Source: Anaerolineae bacterium (GTDB lineage Bacteria; Chloroflexota; Anaerolineae; Aggregatilineales; Phototrophicaceae). From it: 48,102 nt of DNA. This document shows positions 1 to 8,501 of the stretch, piece by piece. The notes beneath the pieces are model-generated. The model worked only from the letters and a program-made list of their open reading frames with translations. It was not told where the DNA came from and did not search any database. The stretch is from assembly GCA_014879665.1 (NCBI GenBank), contig JACSRP010000223.1, forward strand, positions 1 to 48,102. Reading direction: 5' to 3'. Positions within the stretch are counted from its first letter, which is position 1, and each line of letters starts with the position of its first letter. The translations under genes and the position numbers were made by a program.

Positions 1-888
1 TTCTTCAAGAAACTGATTATGGGCATTGAAGAAAAACGAAAGCTGCGGGGCAAAGTCATCAATATCAAGGCCAACCTCAAGCGCGGCCTGTACATAGGCG
101 ATGCCATTCGCCAGCGTGAAGGCCACTTCCTGCGCGGCGGTGCTGCCTGCTTCGCGGATGTGATAGCCGCTGATGCTGATGGTATTCCAACTCGGCACTT
201 GCGCCTTGCAGTAGGCGAAAATATCGGTGATCAGGCGCATGGAAGGCTTGGGCGGGAAGATATAGGTGCCGCGCGCGATATATTCTTTGAGGATGTCATT
301 TTGGATGGTGCCGCGCAGCAAATTTTCAGCCACGCCCTGTCGCTTGCCGACCACAATATACATCGCCAACAGCACCGCGGCGGGGGCGTTAATGGTCATG
401 CTGGTGGATACTTTATCCAGCGGAATACCGGCGAATAACTGCTCCATATCGCGGATGCTGCTGATGCTGACGCCCACTTTGCCCACTTCGCCCATAGACA
501 TCGGATCATCTGCGTCATAGCCGATTTGTGTAGGCAGGTCGAAAGCAACAGATAACCCGCTTTGCCCCTGTTCCAGCAGGTAACGGTAGCGTGCGTTTGA
601 TTCCTCAGCAGAAGCGTAGCCAGCATACTGGCGCATCGTCCAGAAGCGACTGCGGTACATCGCTGGTTGGATTCCGCGGGTGAATGGATATTCGCCGGGG
701 AATCCTAGCGCTTGCTCATAGCCTTCAATCTGACTGGAGGGCGCGTCTGCCGGCGTGAATGATGCTTCCAGCGGAATGCCAGACGAGGTGGTGAACAATA
801 TTTTTCGCTCAGGGACTTTTGCTGTCATCCGGTTGAGGACATTTTCGCGCCAGCGCCGCCGCGCATCCTGCAATTTTCGATAATCCAT
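1..888 (-). CDS. methylmalonyl-CoA mutase large/alpha subunit, N-terminal part (cut by window edge)
   Basis: An open frame of 296 codons runs leftward from ATG at 888-886 to the window edge without a stop. It encodes the N-terminal TIM-barrel part of a B12-dependent acyl-CoA mutase, which interconverts methylmalonyl-CoA and succinyl-CoA in propionate metabolism. Diagnostic strings are [15 protein letters not shown] (about residue 83), [18 protein letters not shown] (about 109), a PKPSMRL segment, SGYHIREAG with the substrate-contacting His near residue 241, and [11 protein letters not shown] at the edge. Family knowledge: the equivalent Tyr, Arg and His residues line the active site. The cobalamin-binding domain may be on this chain or on a separate small subunit; that part is outside the window. 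Ethylmalonyl- or isobutyryl-CoA mutase specificity cannot be excluded from this part alone. Confidence 0.93.
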   Translation of the reverse strand, partial: MDYRKLQDARRRWRENVLNRMTAKVPERKILFTTSSGIPLEASFTPADAPSSQIEGYEQALGFPGEYPFTRGIQPAMYRSRFWTMRQYAGYASAEESNARYRYLLEQGQSGLSVAFDLPTQIGYDADDPMSMGEVGKVGVSISSIRDMEQLFAGIPLDKVSTSMTINAPAAVLLAMYIVVGKRQGVAENLLRGTIQNDILKEYIARGTYIFPPKPSMRLITDIFAYCKAQVPSWNTISISGYHIREAGSTAAQEVAFTLANGIAYVQAALEVGLDIDDFAPQLSFFFNAHNQFLEE

Positions 889-1167
889 GAGAATATAATC
901 TTTCGCCTAAAAGTTAGGTTTATACCGCCGTTGACGCTTTTCAGCTTGCTATCGCCCTAAAGTGTATCAGGGAAGCGCAACCGTTGGTCAAGATGAGGGT
1001 TGGAATCTGTGTAGATGTGTACAGTTTGCTGCGCCGCCAGTCCCAGTGAACCGATTTGTTGCCAGCATGAATGTTCGTATTTACAATTTTAGCCTAGCTG
1101 CAAAGCATCATCTCGTTATTTTATTGTGTTGCAGTATCTGCTTGACCTATAAAGGGAGAAATCATCC

Positions 1168-1776
1168 ATGATCCAAAATCTTATTCTGGGCCTCGCGGCC
1201 ATCATCATCGGCCTCATCTGCTGCTACTCAGGCTATGGCGTCTGGCGGATTGCGCTGGTGATCGGCGGTTTCATCCTTGGCTATGAAATTGGCTATGCGT
1301 TAATCATTGATACGTGGGAATCCCAATGGTTCCTTGCAGTTCTGCTGGGCGTTGCCTTCTCGCTAGTGGTGGGCTTGCTTGCGTACTTCCTGTGGAGCAT
1401 TAGCATTGTGCTGGCCGGGGCTGTGTTTGGCGCTGCGGGTGGCACAGGGCTGGCGCTTGCTATCAACGCGCGTCCTGATGGCCTCGTCACCATCGCTTTC
1501 GCAGTTGTAGGCTTGATCGTCGGTCTGGTGTTGGCGCTGCTGCTGAAAGACATGATGGTTGTGGTGATCATGGCGCTGGCGGGTGCTTCAGCAGTGGTTT
1601 TCGGAATCGTGACCATTTTGCCATTCCTGTCTTTTCTGCAAGACCCGACAGGTTGGTTTACAGAAATTATCCGGATGATTATTATCGGGGTGCTGGCGAT
1701 TACGGGTATTCTGGCTCAGCTTAAGCTGTACGGCCCGCGCTTTGACGGCGACCTGTACTTTGAGGAAGTTCGGTAA
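1168..1776 (+). CDS. multi-pass membrane protein, DUF4203/TMEM198-like
   Basis: This 202-residue protein is almost wholly hydrophobic, with about six to seven membrane segments rich in Gly and Ala (for example GAVFGAAGGTGLALAI and VGLIVGLVLALLL). It ends in a short polar tail, LYFEEVR. The start is supported by an AAGGGAGAA ribosome site about ten bases upstream of ATG. Glycine-rich helix pairs of this type are characteristic of the DUF4203/TMEM198 group, whose bacterial members have no established role. It stands alone, divergent from the mutase gene and followed by a hairpin terminator. The family assignment is by overall appearance and is only moderately secure. Confidence 0.6.
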   Translation: MIQNLILGLAAIIIGLICCYSGYGVWRIALVIGGFILGYEIGYALIIDTWESQWFLAVLLGVAFSLVVGLLAYFLWSISIVLAGAVFGAAGGTGLALAINARPDGLVTIAFAVVGLIVGLVLALLLKDMMVVVIMALAGASAVVFGIVTILPFLSFLQDPTGWFTEIIRMIIIGVLAITGILAQLKLYGPRFDGDLYFEEVR

Positions 1777-1805
1777 TTACGAAGCAGGATTAGAGCAGTA
1801 TGGCA

Positions 1806-1838
1806 GGGGTGAAACCATCATGATTTCACCCCTTTTTT
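1806..1838 (+). terminator. Rho-independent terminator of the membrane-protein gene
   Basis: A perfect 9-bp stem (GGGGTGAAA at 1806-1814 with TTTCACCCC at 1824-1832) and a 9-nt loop are followed by six T. It overlaps the stop codon of the convergent gene ending at 1837. Confidence 0.85.
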
Positions 1839-2235
1839 ATAAACGAATATCGCGCATCAAAGTGATACGGCTGACTTCATCCAGCCTTGTGTCAGCGAGC
1901 ACTCTCACAAGATAAGGCTTATCGCTAAAATCTGCGGTACTAACCCATTGTATAGGCGCATCGTCTTCCCCGACCAATTCTGTCGCCGATGGATAACGCT
2001 CAAGAAATCCCGCTAAAGGCAGCGGGGTTTGCAGCGAGAAGCTAATATCGTGTAGTGACTTCTGATCCACGCCCCGTGTAATGTTAATTTGACTGAAGGC
2101 AGCATCACGGGGTGTTATCCAAACGTTACTACCAAAATCCTGCTGAATCTTCCCCAGTTGCGCAATGAGCGACTCTACTGTTGTCGCCGCATCAGCTACC
2201 AGAATTTCAATTTGTTCAAGAGTCTCTTGTACCAT
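1837..2235 (-). CDS. hypothetical protein overlapping the end of the metalloprotease-like gene
   Basis: This 132-residue soluble acidic protein has no signal peptide or membrane segment, and I do not recognise the family. The N-terminal third (LEQIEILVADAATTVESLIAQLGKIQQDFG) looks helical. The rest looks like mixed alpha/beta with the string VWITPRDAAFSQINIT. The ATG at 2235 lies 40 nt inside the preceding gene, in another frame, so the two are likely translationally coupled and co-transcribed. Context suggests a partner of the upstream leader-tagged metalloprotease, such as a chaperone, adaptor or immunity protein, but nothing in the sequence itself proves this. A later start is possible. 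Confidence 0.6.
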   Translation of the reverse strand: MVQETLEQIEILVADAATTVESLIAQLGKIQQDFGSNVWITPRDAAFSQINITRGVDQKSLHDISFSLQTPLPLAGFLERYPSATELVGEDDAPIQWVSTADFSDKPYLVRVLADTRLDEVSRITLMRDIRL

Positions 2236-3596
2236 GGTTTCTTCCTTGAAGTTTGTTCTTCTTCTTTCGTTGGCTGGGAGGTACTAGTTGAAGATGTTGA
2301 GCTTGGAGATGTTGACGACGATGATGGTTCCGTGGTGGGTGAAGTTGTTTCACTGACGGGTGTCGTCTCACTGCTTGGCGAAGTCGAGCTTGGAGGTGTT
2401 GATGATGACGATGGCTCGGTGGTGGGTGGTGGCGTGCTGGCCGCGGCGTTGTCTAGCTCTTTATATTTCGCGCCCGCTTCTCCACCACGCGCCCACGCAT
2501 CCATTTCGTGCGGGTAATTGCGGTAAGCTTGATAGCGCGCAGTGTGCAATGCAGTTGCGGCGCTCACTAAAGCAGAAATGAGCGTTGTATCATTATCAGC
2601 GAGAGGTTTCAATACATCGTACTTGTCTTTGATAGCTTTTGCATCGGTTAGAACGATATTGTCGGCACTAGTTTTCGTTGGCTTGCCTTCCACCGTTGAA
2701 ATCAAAGGCTCAAGTTTTGTGGTCACTATAGTCGTAACCTTTGCAAATTCTGTCTTGAACCCTTCACGGTCGTCTGCCGCGAGTTTTTGCCGCGCAGGCG
2801 CAATCGCGTCACGTAAATTGGCAACTGTGCTTTTATAACCGGTTGAATATTCGCCTCTACCGATAAATGGCTGCCATAGTTCGGCCTCGCTGATGATCGC
2901 TGCGTTTGACGAATCAGCATTCAGTGGATTTGCGAAGGCTTTTGCAGCGATAGTGTTTGGAATCCCAACGACCTGAGCAATTTCAGCGGCGCTCTTTCCC
3001 TTGCCTGCCAATACGCGGGCTACACGATAATATTGTTCGGCATGTCTTGCTTCGTGATAAATGGTATCTATGATCTCGGCAATCTCGCCTTGATTCAATT
3101 GACTCGCTTTGGTAATTCCCGGACGCTTGGTGAAATCACTGGTATTAACGAGCATGGAGAACGTGCCACCGCTGAAGGAACCCATGGTTCCCGTACTGAC
3201 GAAGCTGTGCGGGCATTCCTCCGAGGGGATCGCTTTCAAGGCCTCGTTTATTTTGCCCATCATGTGAACAGTAAAATCAGTCAACAGCTTATCAGCGTTG
3301 CCAGTATCCCGGCAGTAGGCTACTGCCGCCTGAGCGAATGTTTCAAGCGGCGCTGTCTCTGCAAGCCCGCCGCCCGATCGCTGAACACGTTGTACGCTGC
3401 TAGGAGGCACGCGCTGACGAACCTGTACTGGTTGTTTATTGATCAATCGCTGTAGTGCTTGATTACCAATGGTATGTTGAAGCCCCAGTATTGATAATCC
3501 ATCGGCGGTTTGCGGGGAGGGCTGCTGTACTGTTGTGTTTCGTGTATTCCGGGGTGCCGATTTATCCTGGGGTGAACGGTTGGAAGATGAGTTCAT
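2196..3596 (-). CDS. putative zinc metalloprotease with eCIS-cargo-like leader motif
   Basis: The gene encodes 466 residues, with start ATG at 3596 and an AGGAACC ribosome site five bases upstream. There is no signal peptide. A disordered head is followed by LQHTIGNQALQRLI (residues 39-52) and then SVQRVQR. This 'LQ-x-x-x-GNQA-x-x-x-LI ... QR' pattern commonly precedes DUF4157 and related domains in predicted cargo of extracellular contractile injection systems (family knowledge). HEARH at 181-185, followed by AEQ, is an HExxH zinc site. YPHEMDAWARG at 361-371 supplies a possible third ligand, Glu364. Residues 386-450 are a Ser/Thr/Pro-rich linker, and the tail (451-466) is basic and aromatic: KKPWYKRLLNKLKFW. 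No sheath, tube or baseplate gene lies in this window, so delivery by an eCIS is inferred. It could instead be a peptidoglycan-processing or housekeeping peptidase-like protein. Confidence 0.65.
   Translation of the reverse strand: MNSSSNRSPQDKSAPRNTRNTTVQQPSPQTADGLSILGLQHTIGNQALQRLINKQPVQVRQRVPPSSVQRVQRSGGGLAETAPLETFAQAAVAYCRDTGNADKLLTDFTVHMMGKINEALKAIPSEECPHSFVSTGTMGSFSGGTFSMLVNTSDFTKRPGITKASQLNQGEIAEIIDTIYHEARHAEQYYRVARVLAGKGKSAAEIAQVVGIPNTIAAKAFANPLNADSSNAAIISEAELWQPFIGRGEYSTGYKSTVANLRDAIAPARQKLAADDREGFKTEFAKVTTIVTTKLEPLISTVEGKPTKTSADNIVLTDAKAIKDKYDVLKPLADNDTTLISALVSAATALHTARYQAYRNYPHEMDAWARGGEAGAKYKELDNAAASTPPPTTEPSSSSTPPSSTSPSSETTPVSETTSPTTEPSSSSTSPSSTSSTSTSQPTKEEEQTSRKKPWYKRLLNKLKFW
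2299..2428 (-). repeat. duplicated 43-bp coding repeat in the Ser/Thr/Pro linker
   Basis: Two 43-bp copies (2299-2341 and 2386-2428) are spaced 87 bp, exactly 29 codons, and differ at a few mostly synonymous positions. They encode the twice-occurring TTEPSSSST segment of the linker, which indicates an in-frame internal duplication. Confidence 0.75.
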
Positions 3597-3652
3597 TTAA
3601 AGGTTCCTGCTAACTTTTTCCAAATTATACGCACGTGGCTCTCTGGCGCAAC

Positions 3653-4816
3653 TTAACCCTTGAACCGCTTTGTTACCATAAGAATCTCTTCACCGTATTG
3701 TGCCAACCGCCATTCGCCTAATCCACGGATAGAACCCATCTCATCCAATGTTTTTGGCCTACGTTCGGCAATCGTCCACAGGGTTTCACGGGAAACGATC
3801 ACATCTGATTCGACGCCGCGATCGGCGGCGCGCGTTTTTCGCCATTCACGAAGCGCCGTATAACATTCCACCTGAACCGGATCAGTGGGCGGCTCAGGGC
3901 GGGGAGGGGAGGGGACACGGGCAGCTTTACCATTTTCAATCGCCTCTAGCATCGCCAGCCCATAGCGGCGGGTTGCGGAATAAGAGACACCGTTCACGCG
4001 CTCCATTTCAGCGAGCGATTCTGGCGCCGCCTGTGCCAGCGCAATCAGCGGCTTATCCTGCATCACCTTGAACGGCGGCGTGTTGCGGTCTTTAGCAATT
4101 TGTTCGCGCAGCAAAAATAACTCGCGCAAAATGGCGGTCTGGCGGCGGGTCAAATGATTAGGAACCGCCAGTTTCCAGTAGCTCTCAGGGTCAAATGTGC
4201 GTACCACCCCGTTGATATGAGACAAATCCTCAAACGTTTCCCGCGCATCTTCCCATCGGCTCATCTCGGTTAGCCGTTCCGCGAAATAATCGCGCAGCGC
4301 CGGAAGATAGTGAGTATCATGCTGGGCATAAAGCAGGCTGTCTTTGGGCAGGGGGCGCTGCCCCCAATCGTCACGCTGGTGGCTTTTATCTACTTCTATC
4401 TGCATCAGTTCTTCGAGCAGCGACCCGAGTCCGAAATTTTTCATACCAACCACACGGGCGGCGATCATAGTGTCAAAGAGGTTTGTGAACGTGAAGTGAA
4501 AATCGCGTTTCATGCAAATGAGATCATATTCCGCCGCATGAAATACTTTTTCGATATTTTGATCGGCGAATAACTCGCCCAGCGGTGCAACGTCAAAGCC
4601 AGCAATGGGATCAATGATGTAATCGGTGAGGCGGGTTGAAAGCTGAATCAAACATACCTGCTCGCGATAGGCATACATACTGTTGGCTTCGGTATCCACA
4701 GCGAGCAAGGGCGCGTGTTCAAGTTCACTGCGCAGCTGCGCCATGACCTCTCGAAGTTGGGCGCTGGTTCTCGCCAGAATAGGTTTGGGAAGTGCAGGGT
4801 GAGCTTGTTTGGTCAT
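3653..4816 (-). CDS. rnd: ribonuclease D (DEDDy 3'-5' exonuclease with HRDC domain)
   Basis: This is a 387-residue protein of the usual RNase D length. The DEDDy exonuclease signature is complete: Asp41-Thr-Glu43 (Exo I), Asp98 in HAAEYDL (Exo II), and Tyr163-x3-Asp167 in YAQHDTHYL (Exo III). WGQRPLP precedes Exo III. Residues from about 295 form an HRDC domain that includes IRGLGEWRLAQYGEEIL. The enzyme trims 3' ends of tRNA precursors and other small structured RNAs in the cytoplasm. Its ATG overlaps the stop of corA in an ATGA tetranucleotide, so the two are probably one transcript with translational coupling. Confidence 0.93.
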   Translation of the reverse strand: MTKQAHPALPKPILARTSAQLREVMAQLRSELEHAPLLAVDTEANSMYAYREQVCLIQLSTRLTDYIIDPIAGFDVAPLGELFADQNIEKVFHAAEYDLICMKRDFHFTFTNLFDTMIAARVVGMKNFGLGSLLEELMQIEVDKSHQRDDWGQRPLPKDSLLYAQHDTHYLPALRDYFAERLTEMSRWEDARETFEDLSHINGVVRTFDPESYWKLAVPNHLTRRQTAILRELFLLREQIAKDRNTPPFKVMQDKPLIALAQAAPESLAEMERVNGVSYSATRRYGLAMLEAIENGKAARVPSPPRPEPPTDPVQVECYTALREWRKTRAADRGVESDVIVSRETLWTIAERRPKTLDEMGSIRGLGEWRLAQYGEEILMVTKRFKG

Positions 4817-5733
4817 ATCCAGTGTCGAAGTCGAAAGGCGATGAGCATGGTGATGGTGATGGTAAGCATCAATAATACAATAATCGCAAAAGCATATTCG
4901 TGCCCGGCTATCGGCAATGCAATGTTCATTCCGAATACGCCAGAGACCAGCGTGAGCGGCAGCATAATCACCGAAATGACCGTGAGAATGCGGATGACCG
5001 AGTTCAAACGGTGGGTCAGCAGCCGGTCGGCCGTATCTGAAAGCGCGCTGATCACCTCGAATTCTTCATCAATCATATCTTTAGCTTTTTGTGCGTGATC
5101 TACCAGATCGCCAAAGTAATCTTCAAGCTCTCCCTCAACGTAATTAGAAATGCGATGATCAATCTGGGAAAGGATCGGCAGCATGTGATGAATGATGCGC
5201 CTTAAGGCGATGGAGTCACGGCGAACCAGCGCAATTTCACGAATGAGTTCTTTTTCGCTTTTGGAATCAAAGATTCGTTCTTCGATACTGTGAGTCTGGC
5301 TTTCAACTTTGTACAGGATGGGAAACATATAGTCAACCATCCGATCAAGCAGCACGTAGAAAAAATGTGCTGCCGAACTGCCCATCAAATTCTGGCGAAG
5401 CTCTGATTCTTCAGAACAATTTTGCGCCGTGCGAAGCAGCGGCTTTAACACGCCGTCATGTACCGTGATAACAAAATCTTTGCCAACGAAAAAGTCAACT
5501 TCGCTGCTGCGTGTAAGATGGGTTTTTGGATCGAACAGTGGAAACATGAGTACAACAAATAGATAGTTGTCTTCCTGATCCAGTTTGGGGCGCTCAATAT
5601 TGCTGAGCGCGTCCTCAAGATTAAGCTCAGAAAGCTGTGGGAAAGCATCGCGCAGCCCGGCAATATCACGAATTGTCGGGTCAGTAATATCGTACCATCG
5701 TAGATTCCCATAGGAGAAGTGCTGTGTAGCCAT
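4813..5733 (-). CDS. corA: CorA-family magnesium/divalent cation transporter
   Basis: CorA forms a pentameric inner-membrane channel for Mg2+ (or Co2+/Ni2+ in some members). The protein has a long cytoplasmic alpha/beta domain with an extended helical stalk and two C-terminal membrane helices. The diagnostic GVFGMN motif closes the first helix, and the chain ends in a short basic tail (RLRHWI). I prefer the ATG at 5733 (306 residues), which has AAGGA eleven bases upstream. An in-frame ATG at 5757 would add eight residues but has no visible ribosome site. The gene overlaps rnd downstream by four bases and is divergent from the Rieske gene. Confidence 0.92.
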   Translation of the reverse strand: MATQHFSYGNLRWYDITDPTIRDIAGLRDAFPQLSELNLEDALSNIERPKLDQEDNYLFVVLMFPLFDPKTHLTRSSEVDFFVGKDFVITVHDGVLKPLLRTAQNCSEESELRQNLMGSSAAHFFYVLLDRMVDYMFPILYKVESQTHSIEERIFDSKSEKELIREIALVRRDSIALRRIIHHMLPILSQIDHRISNYVEGELEDYFGDLVDHAQKAKDMIDEEFEVISALSDTADRLLTHRLNSVIRILTVISVIMLPLTLVSGVFGMNIALPIAGHEYAFAIIVLLMLTITITMLIAFRLRHWI

Positions 5734-5805
5734 TTGGCGTATTATCCTTGCAATCATGGGTCATAATCAACACCGCATTTTGCCCAAAATAGCTGTCCGG
5801 TTTTT

Positions 5806-5835
5806 TTGACAAGCCTTCCGTGATTGTGATATTCT
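5806..5835 (+). promoter_or_regulatory. candidate sigma70-type promoter for the bc-complex operon
   Basis: TTGACA (5806-5811), an 18-bp spacer and TATTCT (5830-5835) lie about 190 bp upstream of the Rieske start. A second -10-like TACAAT occurs at 5937-5942 without a convincing -35, so a nearer start site is possible. Confidence 0.45.
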
Positions 5836-6028
5836 TAACAAGAAAAGTGTGCAACCACAGTAGAACAAAAATTTATGCTGGTCACCCCCAAGCCTGAGAC
5901 CATGTTGAAAGTTATGATTAACCTGCGTAAACTCTATACAATTTAGGTTGCAAGACTTCCATGACAACAATAAACTACTGGTATACGCGGGGTTTAGCCC
6001 TGAGTAAGCTTTAGGAGGGTCACGAAAG

Positions 6029-6628
6029 ATGGCATCAATCGCTGCTGAACAGACAAAAGCCGCGGTTCAGACCAAAGCTGAACCGAAAGTTCAGGTAGCA
6101 GCTCCCAGTCGCCGCGAATTTCTGTATTATATTTGGGGCGCATCAATGGTGATGCTGTTAGGGCAAGCTGGCGTGGCGTTCATCTGGTTTGCGCTTCCCC
6201 GATTCAAAGAAGGCACCTTTGGCGGTATATTCAGCTTCCCGCCTGATAAAATTCCGGCGAACAATACTGCCCCCTTCAATGAACCCAGTGGCCGCTTCTG
6301 GGTTACGCATTTTGAAGATAAGCTCGCTGTCCTTTACGGCGTTTGCACCCATCTTGGCTGCCTGCCGAAATGGTCGGATCAAAACACCCGCTTTGAATGC
6401 CCGTGCCACGGCTCGAAATTCGAGATGTCTGGCAAGTACATTGAAGGCCCAGCACCGCGCAGCCTTGACCGTTTCCCGGTGGTCGTCACTTTCGCAGATG
6501 GGACCACTGCGGCAACATCAGCCGATGGCGGCGCCGTTGCTATTGGTGACAGGCGGGTTGTTTCAGTAAATATTGATACGGGTAGGAAAATTCTCATGCC
6601 GGGGCATGGCCTGCCGCCGGAGAGCTAA
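6029..6628 (+). CDS. Rieske [2Fe-2S] protein of a cytochrome bc (menaquinol) complex
   Basis: This 199-residue protein carries the two cluster boxes C106-T-H108-L-G-C111 and C124-P-C126-H127. Cys106, His108, Cys124 and His127 bind the cluster, and Cys111/Cys126 form the stabilising disulfide. A twin-arginine motif, SRREFL (27-32), precedes one hydrophobic segment (about 34-56). This fits Tat-dependent membrane insertion with the cluster domain outside. TAGGAGGG sits well for the ATG. It is the first gene of a three-gene unit with cytochrome b and a diheme cytochrome c, and takes electrons from quinol at the Qo site to pass to the cytochrome c. Confidence 0.95.
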   Translation: MASIAAEQTKAAVQTKAEPKVQVAAPSRREFLYYIWGASMVMLLGQAGVAFIWFALPRFKEGTFGGIFSFPPDKIPANNTAPFNEPSGRFWVTHFEDKLAVLYGVCTHLGCLPKWSDQNTRFECPCHGSKFEMSGKYIEGPAPRSLDRFPVVVTFADGTTAATSADGGAVAIGDRRVVSVNIDTGRKILMPGHGLPPES

Positions 6629-6686
6629 TTTTATTGGTTGCCCGCACCTAACATATGGGTTCGCTGTGGGTTAAAGAGGAGTTTAT

Positions 6687-8498
6687 ATGTCTGTCCTCCC
6701 ATTCCCGTCTTTCCTTGATGATGTCAAGGAAAAAGGGCTGAAGCGCGCTGCGCTTGAAGGCGTCAACGAAGTCGTTGAGCGCATCACTGTTGGCATGAAT
6801 GTTCAGGACATTCGTGAAGCGCTGCGCGGCGAACCTGCTTCACGTAAACCAAACCCGCGCCTTCAGCCGCATGCTGATGGTTTCTGGTTGCATATGCGGC
6901 CCAGTTACTTCAACCGATCGGTCACAGGCCTTTATCCTACCTTCCGGTTAGGCTGGCTTTCAACCTATTTCGTCTTCTTTGAAACACTCACCGGCATTTT
7001 CCTGATGATCTGGTATACGCCTTCTCCGGAAGTCGCGTATGCCAACATGCTCAATATTATGAGCAACGTGCCGTTTGGTCAGTTTGTACGCGACTTGCAT
7101 CGTCTCGGTGCGGAAGCGATGGTGCTGATCGTATTCCTGCATATGCTGAGAACTTTCTTTACAGGCAGCTACAAGAAACCACGCCAGTTCACATGGTTCA
7201 CGGGCGTGATTTTGCTGATCTGTACCATGTTCCTCAGCTTCAGCGGCTACCTTCTGCCGTGGGACCAACTGGCCTTGTGGGCCGTCACCATCGGCGCTTC
7301 GATGATCGAAGCCTCGCCGCCACCCGTTGTTGGCACGAATCTGAACCTGCTGCTGCGCGGCGGGCCAGATATTGGCGCGAACGGTTTGCTGCGTTTCTAT
7401 TTGCTGCACGTTCTGGCTGTACCGGCTGTTCTGTTTATCTTCACCGGCGTTCACTATTACAAAGTGATCATTCACGGGCATTCGCTGCCGCCCGCTGCTG
7501 AAAATATTGGCGAAGATACCGCTAAGCGCGTTCCGCTGGACAAGCGTGTATATTTCATCCCCGATATTCTCACCAGCGAAATTATGTGGATCGGTGTCAC
7601 GACGCTGATACTGGTTGTGCTGGTCACCTGGTTCTTCCACGCGCCGCTGGAAGCACATGCCGATAATCAGGTGACGCCGTTAGGCACAACCGCGCCCTGG
7701 TACTTCTTGTGGATTCAAGGTGCGTTGAAACTGGGCGATAAGGTGCTGTGGGGCATCATTTTCCCGACCATCGTGATCGTTTTCCTGCTGGTCATACCCT
7801 ATATCGATGTGACCAAGAGCCGCCGTTTCGCTCACCGCCGTTTCGCTCTCAGCGTGGCTTTTGTCCTGCTTTCGTTGTTGGTGTTCTTCAGCTATATGGG
7901 CTTGCCCGAATTTGGCGTGAAGACCTCAGCGGACTCGGAAATTTTGCACGAAATGCTGATGGAACCGGCGCATAACCATATGGGTACGCTGCGCCCGATT
8001 CCCTATGACCAGCTGGTTGTCGGTCAGTTCACAACTGCCCAATTTGAAACTAATGAGTTCGGTGGTGATATTGGCACGGCACTAGACAGCCTTAACTCGG
8101 AATTGGCGGAAAGTGATCTGGGGGCAACGCTGCTTAGTTATCTATCAATAACCCAGCATCTGCCGATCACCAGCTTTAACTTCGTGCCAATTCCTGCTGA
8201 TGCGACAGAGCTTTACGACGGTATTTCTGTGCTGGCGCATGATATTACGCAGCATCCGGCGGAAATGCCGAATGCGTGGTCTGCGGTTATTGTGACGCAG
8301 CCGCAAGCAGGCTTGAAACGTGTTGATGTGGTGATTATCTGGGACGAAGTTGAAATCGAAGCTGGCGTGCCGGTTCTGGATGAAAACGGCAATCCGGTCT
8401 TTGTTCTAGACGAAAATGGCGAACGCATTCAGCGTATCAACGGCGATTATATGTACATCCATGCTGATTCTCAGTACTTCCCAGCACCGGGGGCGTAG
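6687..8498 (+). CDS. cytochrome b of the bc complex, b6/subunit IV fused, with C-terminal extension
   Basis: This 603-residue protein is the quinol-oxidising, diheme membrane subunit. Heme-binding His pairs are spaced H-x13-H in DLHRLGAEAMVLIVFLHML and H-x14-H around YLLHVLAVPAV...GVHYY; the 14-residue spacing in helix D is b6f-like. SGYLLPWDQ follows helix C. In place of the PEWY Qo motif there is APWYFLW, with Pro at the Glu position. The b6-like and subunit-IV-like parts are on one chain. From about residue 405 a soluble extension of nearly 200 residues follows, rich in acidic residues and containing a repeated VLDENG. AGAGGAG precedes the ATG at a good distance. Quinone specificity is inferred, not shown. 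Confidence 0.93.
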   Translation: MSVLPFPSFLDDVKEKGLKRAALEGVNEVVERITVGMNVQDIREALRGEPASRKPNPRLQPHADGFWLHMRPSYFNRSVTGLYPTFRLGWLSTYFVFFETLTGIFLMIWYTPSPEVAYANMLNIMSNVPFGQFVRDLHRLGAEAMVLIVFLHMLRTFFTGSYKKPRQFTWFTGVILLICTMFLSFSGYLLPWDQLALWAVTIGASMIEASPPPVVGTNLNLLLRGGPDIGANGLLRFYLLHVLAVPAVLFIFTGVHYYKVIIHGHSLPPAAENIGEDTAKRVPLDKRVYFIPDILTSEIMWIGVTTLILVVLVTWFFHAPLEAHADNQVTPLGTTAPWYFLWIQGALKLGDKVLWGIIFPTIVIVFLLVIPYIDVTKSRRFAHRRFALSVAFVLLSLLVFFSYMGLPEFGVKTSADSEILHEMLMEPAHNHMGTLRPIPYDQLVVGQFTTAQFETNEFGGDIGTALDSLNSELAESDLGATLLSYLSITQHLPITSFNFVPIPADATELYDGISVLAHDITQHPAEMPNAWSAVIVTQPQAGLKRVDVVIIWDEVEIEAGVPVLDENGNPVFVLDENGERIQRINGDYMYIHADSQYFPAPGA

Positions 8499-8501
8499 TC
8501 C

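Noticed and set aside
889..1167. Cobalamin riboswitch for the B12-dependent mutase
   Set aside because: The spacer is short and contains no B12-box-like sequence or suitable stems on the leftward strand.
962..1171. Small rightward open frame upstream of the DUF4203-like gene
   Set aside because: It has no ribosome site, an unlike composition, and overlaps the ribosome site of the real gene.
2196..3596. True DUF4157 domain in the leader-tagged protein
   Set aside because: The DUF4157 segment with its typical HExTH and FG-rich lead-in is not present. Only the preceding leader-like motif and a different HExxH site are seen.
6960..7658. Long leftward open frame (232 codons) inside cytochrome b
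   Set aside because: It is antisense to conserved heme-binding helices, and its composition (Gln/His-rich) is typical of an antisense shadow.
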